Shown piece after piece: positions 29,371 to 39,984 of a DNA stretch of 64,000 nt; within the stretch, counting starts at the first letter, position 1; the number at the start of each line of letters is the position of its first letter. Below the pieces are notes generated by a model. That model saw only the letters and a program-made list of their open reading frames with translations, was not told where the DNA came from and ran no database searches. This DNA is from Tetradesmus obliquus (Eukaryota > Chlorophyta > Chlorophyceae > Sphaeropleales > Scenedesmaceae): contig CP126191.1 of the NCBI GenBank assembly GCA_030272155.1, positions 10,466,001-10,530,000 of the forward strand, read 5' to 3'. Both the position numbers and the translations under genes were made by a program.

Positions 29371-29609
29371 TACTAGGCTGGTTGTACAGTTTGTGAGATG
29401 TAACTTCAAGCTGCTAGCTGTCAAGCATTGGCTGCGCGCATGTACTGACCCCATTGGATGACAAGGCAGTGCATGCGCCAAACTGGCGTGGGTTCCGGAA
29501 CCCACGGAATCCCATGCAAATTGAAACTGCATGAAAGGAGTGCACCCAGCTGTCAGGAGCAGAGGGAACCAGCCAATCTGCATGCATGAACACACCATTT
29601 TAGCTCTAG

Positions 29610-29665
29610 TGGGGCGCGGGGCCGATGGCGTTGATGCTACAGCTTGATGGTACCATGATGATGCG
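29610..29665 (+). mobile_element. Copy of a dispersed repeat tail (possible retroposon 3' end)
   Basis: The segment from GGGGCGCGGGGCCG to the ATGATGATG run is shared with 42779-42838 (plus). A related TATGGCTCGATGGGTAACATGATGATG lies in reverse orientation at 52413-52446. A common 3' segment ending in a short (ATG)n tail is typical of LINE/SINE ends, but no body or target-site duplication was identified. Confidence 0.35.
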
Positions 29666-30910
29666 TCATCTGAATGACATGGATCCATATGCAACATGGC
29701 GCTGGTGCTGGACCAGCACGGGGCCGGTCCCGTGCATCCAGGATGTGCCAGATGTGTGCGTGCAAAACTCACCTGACCGCAGAGTATAAAGAAAGCATGC
29801 AGCGGTTCGCGTCCTAAAGCTAATTGGCAAACAGCAAATGCCATCAACATGTTGCAGCACTGCTTCAAGTGCAGCAGCATTCCTGTGTGGCAATCACCTG
29901 CATTGCCAGCCAGCTGACCACTGCCAACATATACAGCCTGTATGCATGGCGTACAAATACCCTACCAGTGGTCAGGCTTCAGTGCACTGCAGCCACATGC
30001 ATATGCGGCACTGCTGAGGGGGCATGCTGTGCAGTCTGTTCTAGGCGCATATGCGCCTGAGCCTAGTACTGTACAGTACATCGTACTGCAGTACAACTGT
30101 ACAGTAAAAATGCAGCAGCCTCTGCTATGGGAGCACTGCGCCATTCAGGTGATACGTTTCTGGTCGAAATAATTATGCTGATTAACACGAGGGTGTTCAA
30201 CCCAACTTGAAGCGTCCTGTGAACCTTTTTGTATTTTCCATTCCTAGTGCGCCATCAAGTTGATGATTTTGACGCCCATTTTGATCGAGAGTGCTCAGGA
30301 TACTTGCATGCTTACGTGCCATATGCAAACTCTCTGTCAACAGCATGTGCAGCAGCAAGGTACCTCAAAATGTCAGTAACACCAGGCCAGTGACACTGAG
30401 TCCTAGCTAGTTCTACAGCCCGGGACGCTTTTTACAACAGCCTGAGTAGTCCAGTGACAGCAATGTGACCGAGATACCAAGATACCACAAGCTGGGTCCA
30501 AAGCCAGTCAACAGCTGAGTAAGTGATCCAGACGGTACCATTGTAACTGTTACAGTGTGGCGCTGTGGGTCACAGCACAGTTCAGTTGTGCTGTTACGCC
30601 CACCCAGCAAACCGGCAACACCAAGGCTTCTCAATCCACCATCCAAATGAAGAGCAAGACTGAAACAGCTCGGACCGAGATATGATGCACAGCGGGTAAA
30701 TCACCAGCCTTGCTGCCATTGGTCCTGCTGCTGCTCACCTCTCTTGGTGAGTGAACAGCCTTCGCAGTAGAACAATCTTCATGTATAGAAAACACGGATT
30801 GTTGAACACAGCCCTTGAGCAAGCTGCGCCGTGCTTCAAGTGAGCTTCCTCGAGGACCCTGCCAGGTGACCCTTTCGTGCCCATCACGCAGGCGGTCCCA
30901 AAAGGCGGTC

Positions 30911-32415
30911 ATGAAGCTATTGAAGTTTGAAGCGGTGATCACCGTGTGTTTGGCGCTGGCAGGTACGGGCTGTGTGCCAGAAGTTCCGCTTTTGGAGCAG
31001 CGAGCTGCGAGTCCTGTGTGAGAGAGCCTGGCGCTTCTCCGCCCACCATTTTGTACTTAAACCACGTTGATGCGTTTTCGACGAGGTTGTAGGTCTTCGG
31101 ACCGCTCGCTGTGTGTTGTTTGACTCAGAGTGCCAACCAGGCCCTGAGGGGAACAAGCAAACTGCAGCTGGGGGAGGACCTGGGTGTTGGACACCTGCTG
31201 ATGCTGGGCAAATGTCTAGAGTCACAACCATGCAGAGCACATATGTGCCTGGGGAGAAAACATTTCGATAGGTCCCCATACATGTGTGCACGAATGCCTT
31301 GCAGGGCGCGCTGCAGCTGCGTCAGCATGGGGGGTAATCACGTCCGTGGATTATCCCGAGCTTTCCACCACTGCTGCGCTGCTCAAAGAGCTGGGCTGGG
31401 CTGGCCCACTCAGTGGCCCCTTCACTGGCACCCTGCTGCTGCCAAACAATGACGTGAGTGGCTGCCAAGAACACACAGGCTGTACAGCCTGTGCACTTTG
31501 GCGATAAGGGCTTCGCCAAACCGCCGCATACCCTTTGCACAAGTTGCTAGATTTGCAAGCATGGCGAACATAAGCTGAGAAGCTGGCTGTTATGGCTTGC
31601 AGGACAGCAGTGAGTTGGCTTGTAGGACAGCAGTGATATGGCTTGCAGGGCAGCAGTGGTATGGCTTGCAGGACAGCAGTGATGAGGCTTGCAGGAAACC
31701 GGTGATATGGCTTGCAGGACAGCAGAGATATGGCTTGCAGGACTGCAGTGATATGGCTTGCAGGACAGCAGTGACATGGCTTGCAGGACAGCAGTGATAT
31801 GGCTTGCAGGACAGCAGTGATGAGGCTTGCAGAACAGCAGTGATATAGCTTGCAGGACAGCAGTACGCTGTCTTGTGTCTGTTCTTCCTGAAAGCCCAAT
31901 TACACCATGCACGTATACAGTACAGCCGCAACATCGTACTCAACACACTGCACTGGCTGGCTCACTGAGGCAAGTGAGCAGGCACATGCGGCACTGCCAG
32001 CGGCTGCTGCATCCTCCTGAACACTGAATGCACAGGTAGCAGCTCTGCGCAGGTGGAGCGCTATCACTCTGTAAGATGCAGTCGGTTTTCTGGGATGCTG
32101 CAGCTCGTGGGAGTGCCGCTTGTGCTTGTTTACCTGCCTGAGTCTGTGGGCTGGCATTGTAAGCTGACACAGCTTTGCTCCTAATCGCATCAACATCAAG
32201 CAGCAAATCGCAGCGCACAAGTCTGTGCGTAATTTGTGCATGCAGTGCAGTGCTGTTTCTACTACTTGTTGGCGTCCGGCTGATTAGGAAGTACTGTATG
32301 GCTGCAAACGCAGCTTGCGTGTTCTACAACCCCAATTAACACACAACCTGACGCGTTCCTGGGACTGTCTTGTTGCTGGATGCCGTTGCTGCCGCTGCTG
32401 CTGCTGCTGCTCCTC

Positions 32416-32453
<38 letters not shown>

Positions 32454-34395
32454 AGGCGTGGGACGACTACATCCGTTCAACAGACTATCTCCCTACTCTG
32501 GATGCATCTGGTGGCAAGGCGGAAGCAGGATTCTTTGCCGCCCTTATGAGATACCACACTCTGCTGCGGTAAGCGCAGGAAGTGACAGCCACTTGACAGC
32601 TTTCCCCATCCCTGGTTTTGAAGTGGCACAGCCGATTGCCAGACATACCTGCTGCACAAGACCCCAAGTGCAGTGCAGTGCAGCGTGCACTAACAGTGAC
32701 TGATTTGACTGCAGCTGTGGTGTTTCTAGCATGCTGGCAACAGTTGGAGCAGACGGCATGCATATTGTTGTGCTTGTTAGATCTGGATCAACTCGGGACC
32801 CAGCACCGCCCTGCCTGCCATGCAACCACATCCAGCGCGTGTGCAGCAAGTTGCGGTGATGCAAGTGTGTATGAAAGGCTCCTGCAAGCCCATACGCTAT
32901 GCTGGCTCAGGGATAGCAGCAGCAGCAGCAGCAGCAGTGGTGCTGCAGCGTGCACACACCAATCGTCGGACGGTCTGGTGGTTCCAGCTCTTCTTGAGGG
33001 GCAAGTTTGATCAATGGCAGTGTTGATGTCACTGTTTACAGGGACATGTTGCCGTGTATATGCAGCAGGCAATGTGCGAGCTGTGCCTCACTCTTGAGAT
33101 CAAACAGCTTGATCTGTGGCAATGCAGACAATTGTCTGCAAGGCACCCACTTGTTGCTGTGTGTGTGGCTTGCTGCTGCTGCTGCTGCCGCTGCTGGTGC
33201 TGCAGTGCTGTGGCCGATCCTTATGTAGGCGGCACCTGGAGCACCAAGCATATGAAGGAACCTGGCTTCATCAGGCACAAAATTTCATTTGAGAACGACT
33301 CCATAGGTGGGTTGAGAAGTGTTGCGGAGAGCCCTGCACTGCATGGGCAGGTTTTCTGGCATACCTGAGGGTCACAGCTAACAGGCTGTAAAACATTACA
33401 AGAATGGTAACCCGGAACGGTCTGCTAATGCTTCGACCTACATAATCAAACGCGCAAAGTGGCCACAGATTTTCTGCCAGGGCTGCAATGTGGCTGTGCT
33501 GACCAGCTTTGCTGTCACTGCACGTGTTTCTTCTGCCATGAATAATCACACACCAGCGTCTCTTTGGTGTCATACATACTCATACCTTATCACACACCAG
33601 CGTCTCTTACACACCAGCTTCACCAGACGCTGGTGTGTGATTATGTATGGCAGCAGAAACACGTGCAGTGACAGAGCAAGTAGCACTGGCAGCTGGCGAC
33701 TGGTTGCATGCACCTGCCCCTGTATCCTTATTTTGTTCTCCTCCTCTAACCTGCTGCATGCACCTGCAGGTGTCTTTGCAGTCGATGAGCAGGAAGGCAC
33801 AGCCAACATTGCAAACACGAGGAGCCAGAAAGTGGACGGGGGCGGCTACATCCACGTCATCGCTGCGGTACGATAGACTCTACAGTGTTATGAAATCCGT
33901 TGATATCTCATTATCAGAGTGCCATAATTGCTATCGGCACGCTGTGTCTCGTGCATCCCTACCCTGCTCCTTCACCGCAACGTGATCGCAGTCCAATGCA
34001 CCGTGCTGCGGCTGTGTCAAAACTTGCAGCACGTGTGCACTGCTTCTGTGCATCCCACCACACTGCATGCCAGCAACGCTTTACCATGCGGCCATCGACG
34101 GCAGAAGCCGGCATATGCTCATCCGCTGCCAAGCTCAAAAGTACATCCCACAGTGTGTGCATTGAAGTCGGCTGCTCAGCTGCTGCAACAGCATACCCCA
34201 AATTCGCACACCAGCTTCTCAAGAGGATGGATGAGCATTTTCTTGCAGTGGAGGGCAGCCTGAGCGCGGCCGAGGAGCACCTGCGCATCGCCTCTGTCTC
34301 TTGTCACCCCACCGCCACAAAATAACAATGTAACACTATTTGAATTTGCTTTGCAGGTGCTGGAGCCGGACGACCTTTTCAAGTCCAGTCCCTGA
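30911..34395 (+). CDS. Secreted single-domain FAS1 (fasciclin-like) protein, 183 aa
   Basis: Six exons, all in phase: 30911-30962, 31305-31453, 32456-32568, 33206-33306, 33770-33867 and 34357-34395. The first exon is essentially the signal peptide (MKLLKFEAVITVCLALAG). The mature chain carries one FAS1 domain: LSTTAALLKELGW, GPFTGTLLLPNND (the H1-like motif), AALMRYHTLL (the YH motif region), and YIHVIAAVLEP near the C-terminus. FAS1 domains mediate adhesion in extracellular matrix or wall proteins; no GPI signal or membrane helix follows. Intron 2 holds a 23-bp minisatellite and intron 4 a large inverted repeat. Exon 3 is preceded directly by a CTG run ending in its CAG acceptor. A paralogue follows immediately. 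Confidence 0.88.
31597..31866. repeat. 23-bp minisatellite, about 12 units
   Basis: Tandem units of GCAGTGATATGGCTTGCAGGACA with scattered substitutions, located in intron 2 of the first FAS1 gene. Confidence 0.93.
33512..33674. repeat. 50-bp inverted repeat in a FAS1 intron
   Basis: Arms 33512-33561 and 33625-33674 are complementary over 50 bp with a few mismatches (core TCACACACCAGCGTCT versus AGACGCTGGTGTGTGA). The 63-nt spacer contains a further TCACACACCAGCGTCT copy. The structure lies wholly inside intron 4, between the exons ending at 33306 and starting at 33770. Confidence 0.9.
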
Positions 34396-34787
34396 ATGTC
34401 ATGTTCACGTCCTGGCCGGATGACGACCTCGAGTGCGTACGGTATAATATCCACAGCATCGTTCGTCCGCGTCACCCTGCCTGAAAGAGCTGCAACACTG
34501 CTGTTCAGTGCATGTGAAGTTGGCGTGCTGCATATGTACGAGAGCGAATATACACAACCCATTGTCTTTTGCTGCATGAAGTTCCACCCTGCCTCATTGA
34601 ACTATGAGATGTTTATGAGCTGGCAAGACAGGACTATTATGCACATCTTGTGGGTTGCCAGTTGAGCTGTACTACTTCTGGTGCTATGTGCTGCACTGCT
34701 GGCAGACCTGCGTACTCACTCACGCATGTGACCCTGCTGCTGCTGCTGCTGCTGCTGGTTTTGCTGCGCCTGGCATGTGCCACGCAG
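34396..34787. other. Gap between FAS1 genes; expected start exon of the second
   Basis: The second FAS1 gene needs an upstream exon ending with two bases of a codon and probably encoding a signal peptide. I could not identify it here. A hydrophobic reading from ATG 34686 through the CTG run is in a different frame from the FAS1 exon. Confidence 0.5.
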
Positions 34788-35143
34788 CAACTTTGCCGAC
34801 CTGCTGAAGGAGCTGGGCATGCAGACAATGTGGTCAGACAAGTGCAAATGGATCAGCGACGCAGCGCTATTTGCACAGGGCTACGAAAACATCACTCCAT
34901 CGCCAAGCCACAGCTGTGCCACATCAGCTGGCCAGGACTGCGGCCCTTATTTTTACGATCCTGTGGCTGCAATGAACCCTGGAGGCTTGATTGCTTTCAA
35001 AGCAATCATCATGGACGATTGGGACGATAGGGTCACCAGGGCAACTAATGCAGGCACGCTGGCGTTGGAAAGATATGCTGGCACATTCCTGCTGCCTAAC
35101 AATATGGTGAGCCGCATAGCAGCTGCAACAACCCCTGAAACAA

Positions 35144-35181
<38 letters not shown>

Positions 35182-37086
35182 GCCAGCTTGCTTATGTGCA
35201 CTTGTTTGTGCCAGCGCACACATGCTAGCACTCGAATTGGATTCTCTTGGTCAACTCACTAGGCCGCACACTAGCGCAGGACCAGCGCACAACACTGGCG
35301 CTACTGCTTCACACAAAGCCTGCTCAAGTGTATCATCGTGTCACATGATGTGCAGTGCCTCGCGCATGCATGCGGCACATATGTGCCATGTATGTACCGA
35401 CATCAAGGGGTGGTTGCAATGCAACTTGTGGCGTCATCACAAACTACTGCCAAGGATGTCTCGGGCATGTGCCATGTATATGCTGGTGACATCAGAGCGT
35501 GGTTGTTATGTGCCGTGTGGAGCAATAAACGGGTCAAGGTGCCTCTTTGCGTGCAGGCCTTACCAAACATCACCATGCGCAGTGCACAGGAGTGGACCCC
35601 TGCGCTTCAGTTCCACTTCATCTCAGCTGGGAGTGCACCTGTGGCATTTACAAGCAACCAGCTGATGGTGAGGCCGTTACAAATTTTGTAACAAATGTTG
35701 AAGCTGTTGGCATGTTTCAGCTGACGCGTAATGCGCTTTCTGCACAGACCTGGCTCAACATCCTTCCACTGGCTCGAATGTCTCAGACGATATGTTCTCC
35801 CTGTCGTGGCTTGTACCATCTAAGATGGTGCCAGGACCCACACTTACACCTCCCTATCAACACGCCTCTCTCTAGCAACGCGCGTGCACTTGCCCACCCC
35901 ATGCACCGCCGCCTGCCTGCCTGTCTGCTTGCAGAGGTGGAGCATGGGGCGGTTTCCGGCTCCAAATGCGCGTGTGAACCTCTTGGGCAAGATGCTGCAG
36001 AACCCCGCGTACAAAATAACATTCATCTCCCTCAACGGTGTCAGCACTGGCTGCAGCTCGCCACCTTGCTTGAGGTGGGGTGGGCCCAGGGGTGTGCGAG
36101 CTTGACTACAGTAGTAAGGCACTTGAGCTTAAAACTACTGTAGAAAGACATTAAGGCTTGGGAACTAAGTCTTAGTAGCCTCAGCAGCTGCTGCTTGTGG
36201 TCGTGTGTTCACAATGAATGCTCAACAAGAGCAGCGACCTACAAGTACACGCCAACCAACAGAGCGCTTGGTTTGTCTCTTACAGGGCGCCTTGAACCTG
36301 TCAGCATCACAAGCCGCCTATGTCGCACCACAATGGTATTGCCACAGCAGAACATTGCAGTGTTGCAGACCGCCAGTCGGCTGTGGCTTGCAAACAACGG
36401 AAGTTCCTCAGTAGCCAAAAGTCCATGCTGTAATGCATGTTGAATCCACCACGGCCACGCTTTATTATTGTTGCTTTTGTCGCTCAACCCTGGAGCATGC
36501 ATTTCATTGCCTTAGATTGGCTTAAGGGGCACATGCTCAGAATGTGCATGCGCTGCCTGTCCGCACAAACTGCTGGTGTGTGCAGTGTGCAGTACCCCAC
36601 CAAGGCAGGACGCATGGATTCAGCAAGGTTTCTGGACAAAGCAGTCAACCTACGGGCACCCAACGTGAGTAAAACATCCTCAAAATATGTGCAGTGTTGC
36701 GACCTTGCGAATATCACATAGCTGTACAGTCGGTGCTGACTGCTTTATTTGAAACATGCCTGGTGCAGCGGGTGCCTGGTGCAGCATGGGATGCATACGC
36801 ACGCAGCAACGCTCAAACACCTGCCATACACAAACAAACACAGCTGCTGCCGCTGCTGCTGCTGTTGTTGCCGCTGCTGTTGCTGTTGCCACACACAGCT
36901 CAGCTGCATGGTGTGCCATGATGTCGTTGCAGCAGCTGAATTGAAAGGCAGCTTCCCATCATCAAATGCTGAGGAAGCGTGCGTATGTCCTGACACCTGC
37001 AGGTGCTGTATCATGTCATCCAAAAGGTCATGGTGCCTCCTTGCGGCACAGATGATGCGTGCTATGCAGCCTTCCGCAGGCCCTGA
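34788..37086 (+). CDS. Second FAS1-like protein (5' end not resolved)
   Basis: Five exons in phase: 34788-35106, 35557-35667, 35935-36074, 36586-36664 and 37003-37086, ending in a stop at 37084-37086. The first supported exon needs two bases from an unidentified upstream exon. Recognisable parts are NFADLLKELGM, a long insertion with four Cys, ERYAGTFLLPNNM (corresponding to LLLPNND in the neighbour), RVNLLGKMLQNPAYKITF and LRAPNVLYHVIQKV. The intron after the LLPNN motif is in the same place and phase as in the upstream paralogue, supporting tandem duplication. Other intron positions and the insertion differ, so the copies are old. It is likely an extracellular matrix or wall protein; confidence is lower because the FAS1 core is diverged. 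Confidence 0.75.
35147..35182. repeat. CAGC tetranucleotide repeat
   Basis: About nine CAGC units just downstream of the donor at 35106, in the first identified intron of the second FAS1 gene. Confidence 0.9.
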
Positions 37087-39984
37087 CCTACTTCAGCGGC
37101 GGCACCTGGAGCTCACTTCTTCAGCTCGGCTGAACTGCGGTGTCCTGGGCTACCAACAAGTATTGTCTGGCCCAATGCAGCAGCAGCGGCAGCAGCAGCA
37201 GCAGCAGCAGCTGGAGCTGACTTCTCTAGCCGCTGGCACAGTGTGTACACACATGTGTTGTCTGGTAAGGCACTTTTACAGGGGGTGGATGCTTGGCACA
37301 GTGTGAGCTTTCTTGCACAGTGTGGCAGCTGGAGCTTACTTCTTTAGCTCGACTGAGCTGGTTGTCCAGGTCTACCAATAAGTACTGTTTGCAGTTGTCT
37401 AGAGGTGGCAGTGCTGCTGTGGAAAAGTGAGCTAGTGAGGAGATGCCACTCAGCAGCACCATCATGGCATTGTGAGTTGATGGTTGCACTGCACTGCATA
37501 TGAAGGGTGGATGTGCTCGACCTCACGCTGTCTTTTTGAGAGGCCAAAGTTTAAAGCGGTGGCTTGGGGCTTGCGAGTCACTGTTGGGGTTCATGGCTTA
37601 ACTCCTCTTGTGGTTGATATTCAAGAAGTTTATCTTTTCAGTGGGGGCCAGCACACTGTGATGCATGACATTGCTGCGACCGGCTTGTTCTGCGTGTGGG
37701 ATGTTGAGTTTGTGGACGTGCATGGTTTCTCAAAGCTTTGTGGGAAGGGTTCAACATTGAAAAGGTAGAGGGTGAGGTAAACCACTCTGCAAATTTGCAG
37801 GTGCCGGCTGGCTTAACACCTATCGTAGTGTTGGTCCTGAGAGATTTACACGAGCCATGCAAGTTAGTATTGCCAGGTTCCACCTTTGCTGTGAATGTTC
37901 CTTTCATGTGATTCTGCTGTGGACCCTTGTTGCAAGCTATTACGAAGTGCAGAGCATGGTCACGCTGCTCAGCAGCACGTTGGTATCACTGTGCATCAAA
38001 TGAGCGGTGGGGCCACATTGCAGCAAGCATGTTGCGCATGTGAGCGAGAAAGGGACACACCTCACCCAGACATGTGTATGCAACAAAGTTCAACACGTGT
38101 GTGCATACTACTCATTTGATTCAGGGGCTCTGATACATTTATTAGGGTGGGGGGGCTTCTAGACCAGCATTGCTTGAAGGTGCGCAGTTATGCTTTTCCC
38201 ATGCTTAGAATCGTCCTATTCACATTTATCTAGCTATGCCAAGTGTTGCAGTGGGCAGTGTTGGGCGCTATGGCAAATTAGACTGTCTAGAACTACATAC
38301 ATGGTGTCTTGCGGACAGCAGATGGCGGCCCTGCCGCCCCAGAGCCTCAGGATTTTAACAGCTTGCACCACGTAGTACAACTGCCAATGTGCGGACTTCA
38401 TCATCATACCAACATACACATGTGCATCACGGTTGCACCAGGTCTCAGGGGGGGGGGGTGCAAGGTCTTTGGTGCTAATGTTGTGGCTTGATAATGGTGG
38501 GTGGGTGTCTGCGGATGATAAGAATGTATCAGGGTTTTGTGAAAGCAGTGGTTGTTTGGGCTGGAGGCTGTTGTGTTGACTGTGCTTGAATGCATCGGCC
38601 TGCAGTTCACTTGGCGCTGCAGCTGATAGCTTTGCTTGCCTTTGCTTTGCTTGTCTTTCATGTCATGCTTCTTGATGCATTGTTACGGAAACATTTCAGC
38701 GCAGCATGCCGCATGTCTGATATCTTGGCTGAGCCTGTGAAGACTTTGATGCATCGCACGCTGTGCATAGTATGGGCCTCATACTGCGGCCTGGCCCAGG
38801 CCCATGGCTGTGCAGCCTGACGCCGCGAGGCAGCTGCTGCTGGCTGAATGCTCTTGGTAGCATGCAAGGAAATGCCCAGGTGGTTTTTGACTGGATTGGG
38901 TGCTGACCAGCATAAGCGAACGTCAATGAGCGCAGCAGACCCCTTGCATCACCTACTAGGTCTCTGTTCCTGGGGTGCGTGTCACAGGCTAAGGGCCCCC
39001 ACCACTGCTGCAAAGTATGGGGCGGGAATTGCTCTTTGGCTGGCAGTGGCAGGCATGCCAGTTTCACAAGCGTACCGCGGAACCACGCTTTCATGTTTTC
39101 GAGGCTGCGATGAACGCCAACTGGCTGAACAGGGGCGTGGGGAGGAGCGTAATCAGCAGCAGTGTCTTCGGCAGGCAGCAGAAGCATGGGGTTTGCGCAG
39201 GTGTTTTCAGAACTTCGAAATTAATTTCTTCAGAATTGCAGGATTACTGTCAACTGCACTGCTGCTGTTGCCTGCTTAAAAGGGGCGTCATCGCACTGAC
39301 GTCAGCCTGCGCAGGCAACACACTTGCTACCTACGCGAGCCGTTGAACCTTTGCAAATCACCTCACCATCGTGAAGCTGAGAAGTAGCTTTTTTTAGCCA
39401 GTGGGTTGTCAAGTTGACGCAGGCAACATCCCCTTGGTCTGCTGTCCTGTAGGACCTAGCTAGGGTCACGTCTTAACTTTTGTTTGGCCCTTCACCACTG
39501 ATGCGTGTCAGCTGCTTCAAGCAGAGTTCATCTTGTTTTGTAACATCGATGACGTCCTCAGGCCACATCGTGTTGTTTACACCGTGTCCATCTACCTGCA
39601 AAGCAGTCCCACAATTTTCAGGCTGTAATCGCGCACATTGACGAACTTCAACGCGATATAAGCCTGCACCAGCAACATAAAGGACGCGCAGGTGCTGTTT
39701 GCTTGCTGCTTCGTCAGCTGTGAAGTTCCGAGCTTTTCTGGCGAGTCACACGTGCGCACTGTAAGCCCAGTTTGGTGCCCAAACTGTTAATTGCAGTGAT
39801 TATAAAGCAATGTTGAAGCGATGCATATGCCAAGGTCCTCACCCCGACATAGCACTGCGGACAGCTCCTAGGAGCAGGCCTGCCTTGGAGTGTTCGCAAC
39901 GTCCTGGGGATGCAGCCGCACAAAAACCTCCCCACCGGGTAATTATGCACGTAACGCCTCACTCATTCACCTTGCAGATCCCAG
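37087..39984. other. Intergenic, no convincing gene
   Basis: About 2.9 kb between the second FAS1 gene and the protease-LRR gene, both on the plus strand. Two GGCACAGTGTG-type units at 37230-37330 relate to the 29.0-29.4 kb repeat. There is a G-rich run at about 38448-38460. The longest minus ORF (38696-39187) has no recognisable motif. The protease promoter should lie near the right end. Confidence 0.55.

Larger units (their letters stand above)
28038..30910. other. Intergenic, repeat-rich
   Basis: About 2.9 kb with no convincing gene. It holds a 21-bp minisatellite at about 28070-28175, a roughly 57-bp repeat block at about 29040-29370, a short dispersed-repeat tail at 29610-29665, and a cluster of perfect palindromes at 30043-30105. 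A long plus-strand ORF at 28839-29396 is produced by the 57-bp repeat. Confidence 0.6.

Noticed and set aside
28839-29396. 185-codon plus ORF
   Set aside because: Produced by the imperfect 57-bp tandem repeat; no motif, and the repeat also occurs outside the ORF.
34686-34800. Leu-rich signal peptide for the second FAS1 gene
   Set aside because: The hydrophobic run is the CTG repeat and is out of frame with the FAS1 exon beginning at 34788.
38696-39187. 163-codon minus ORF upstream of the protease gene
   Set aside because: No recognisable domain, no signal peptide and no flanking splice-supported exons.
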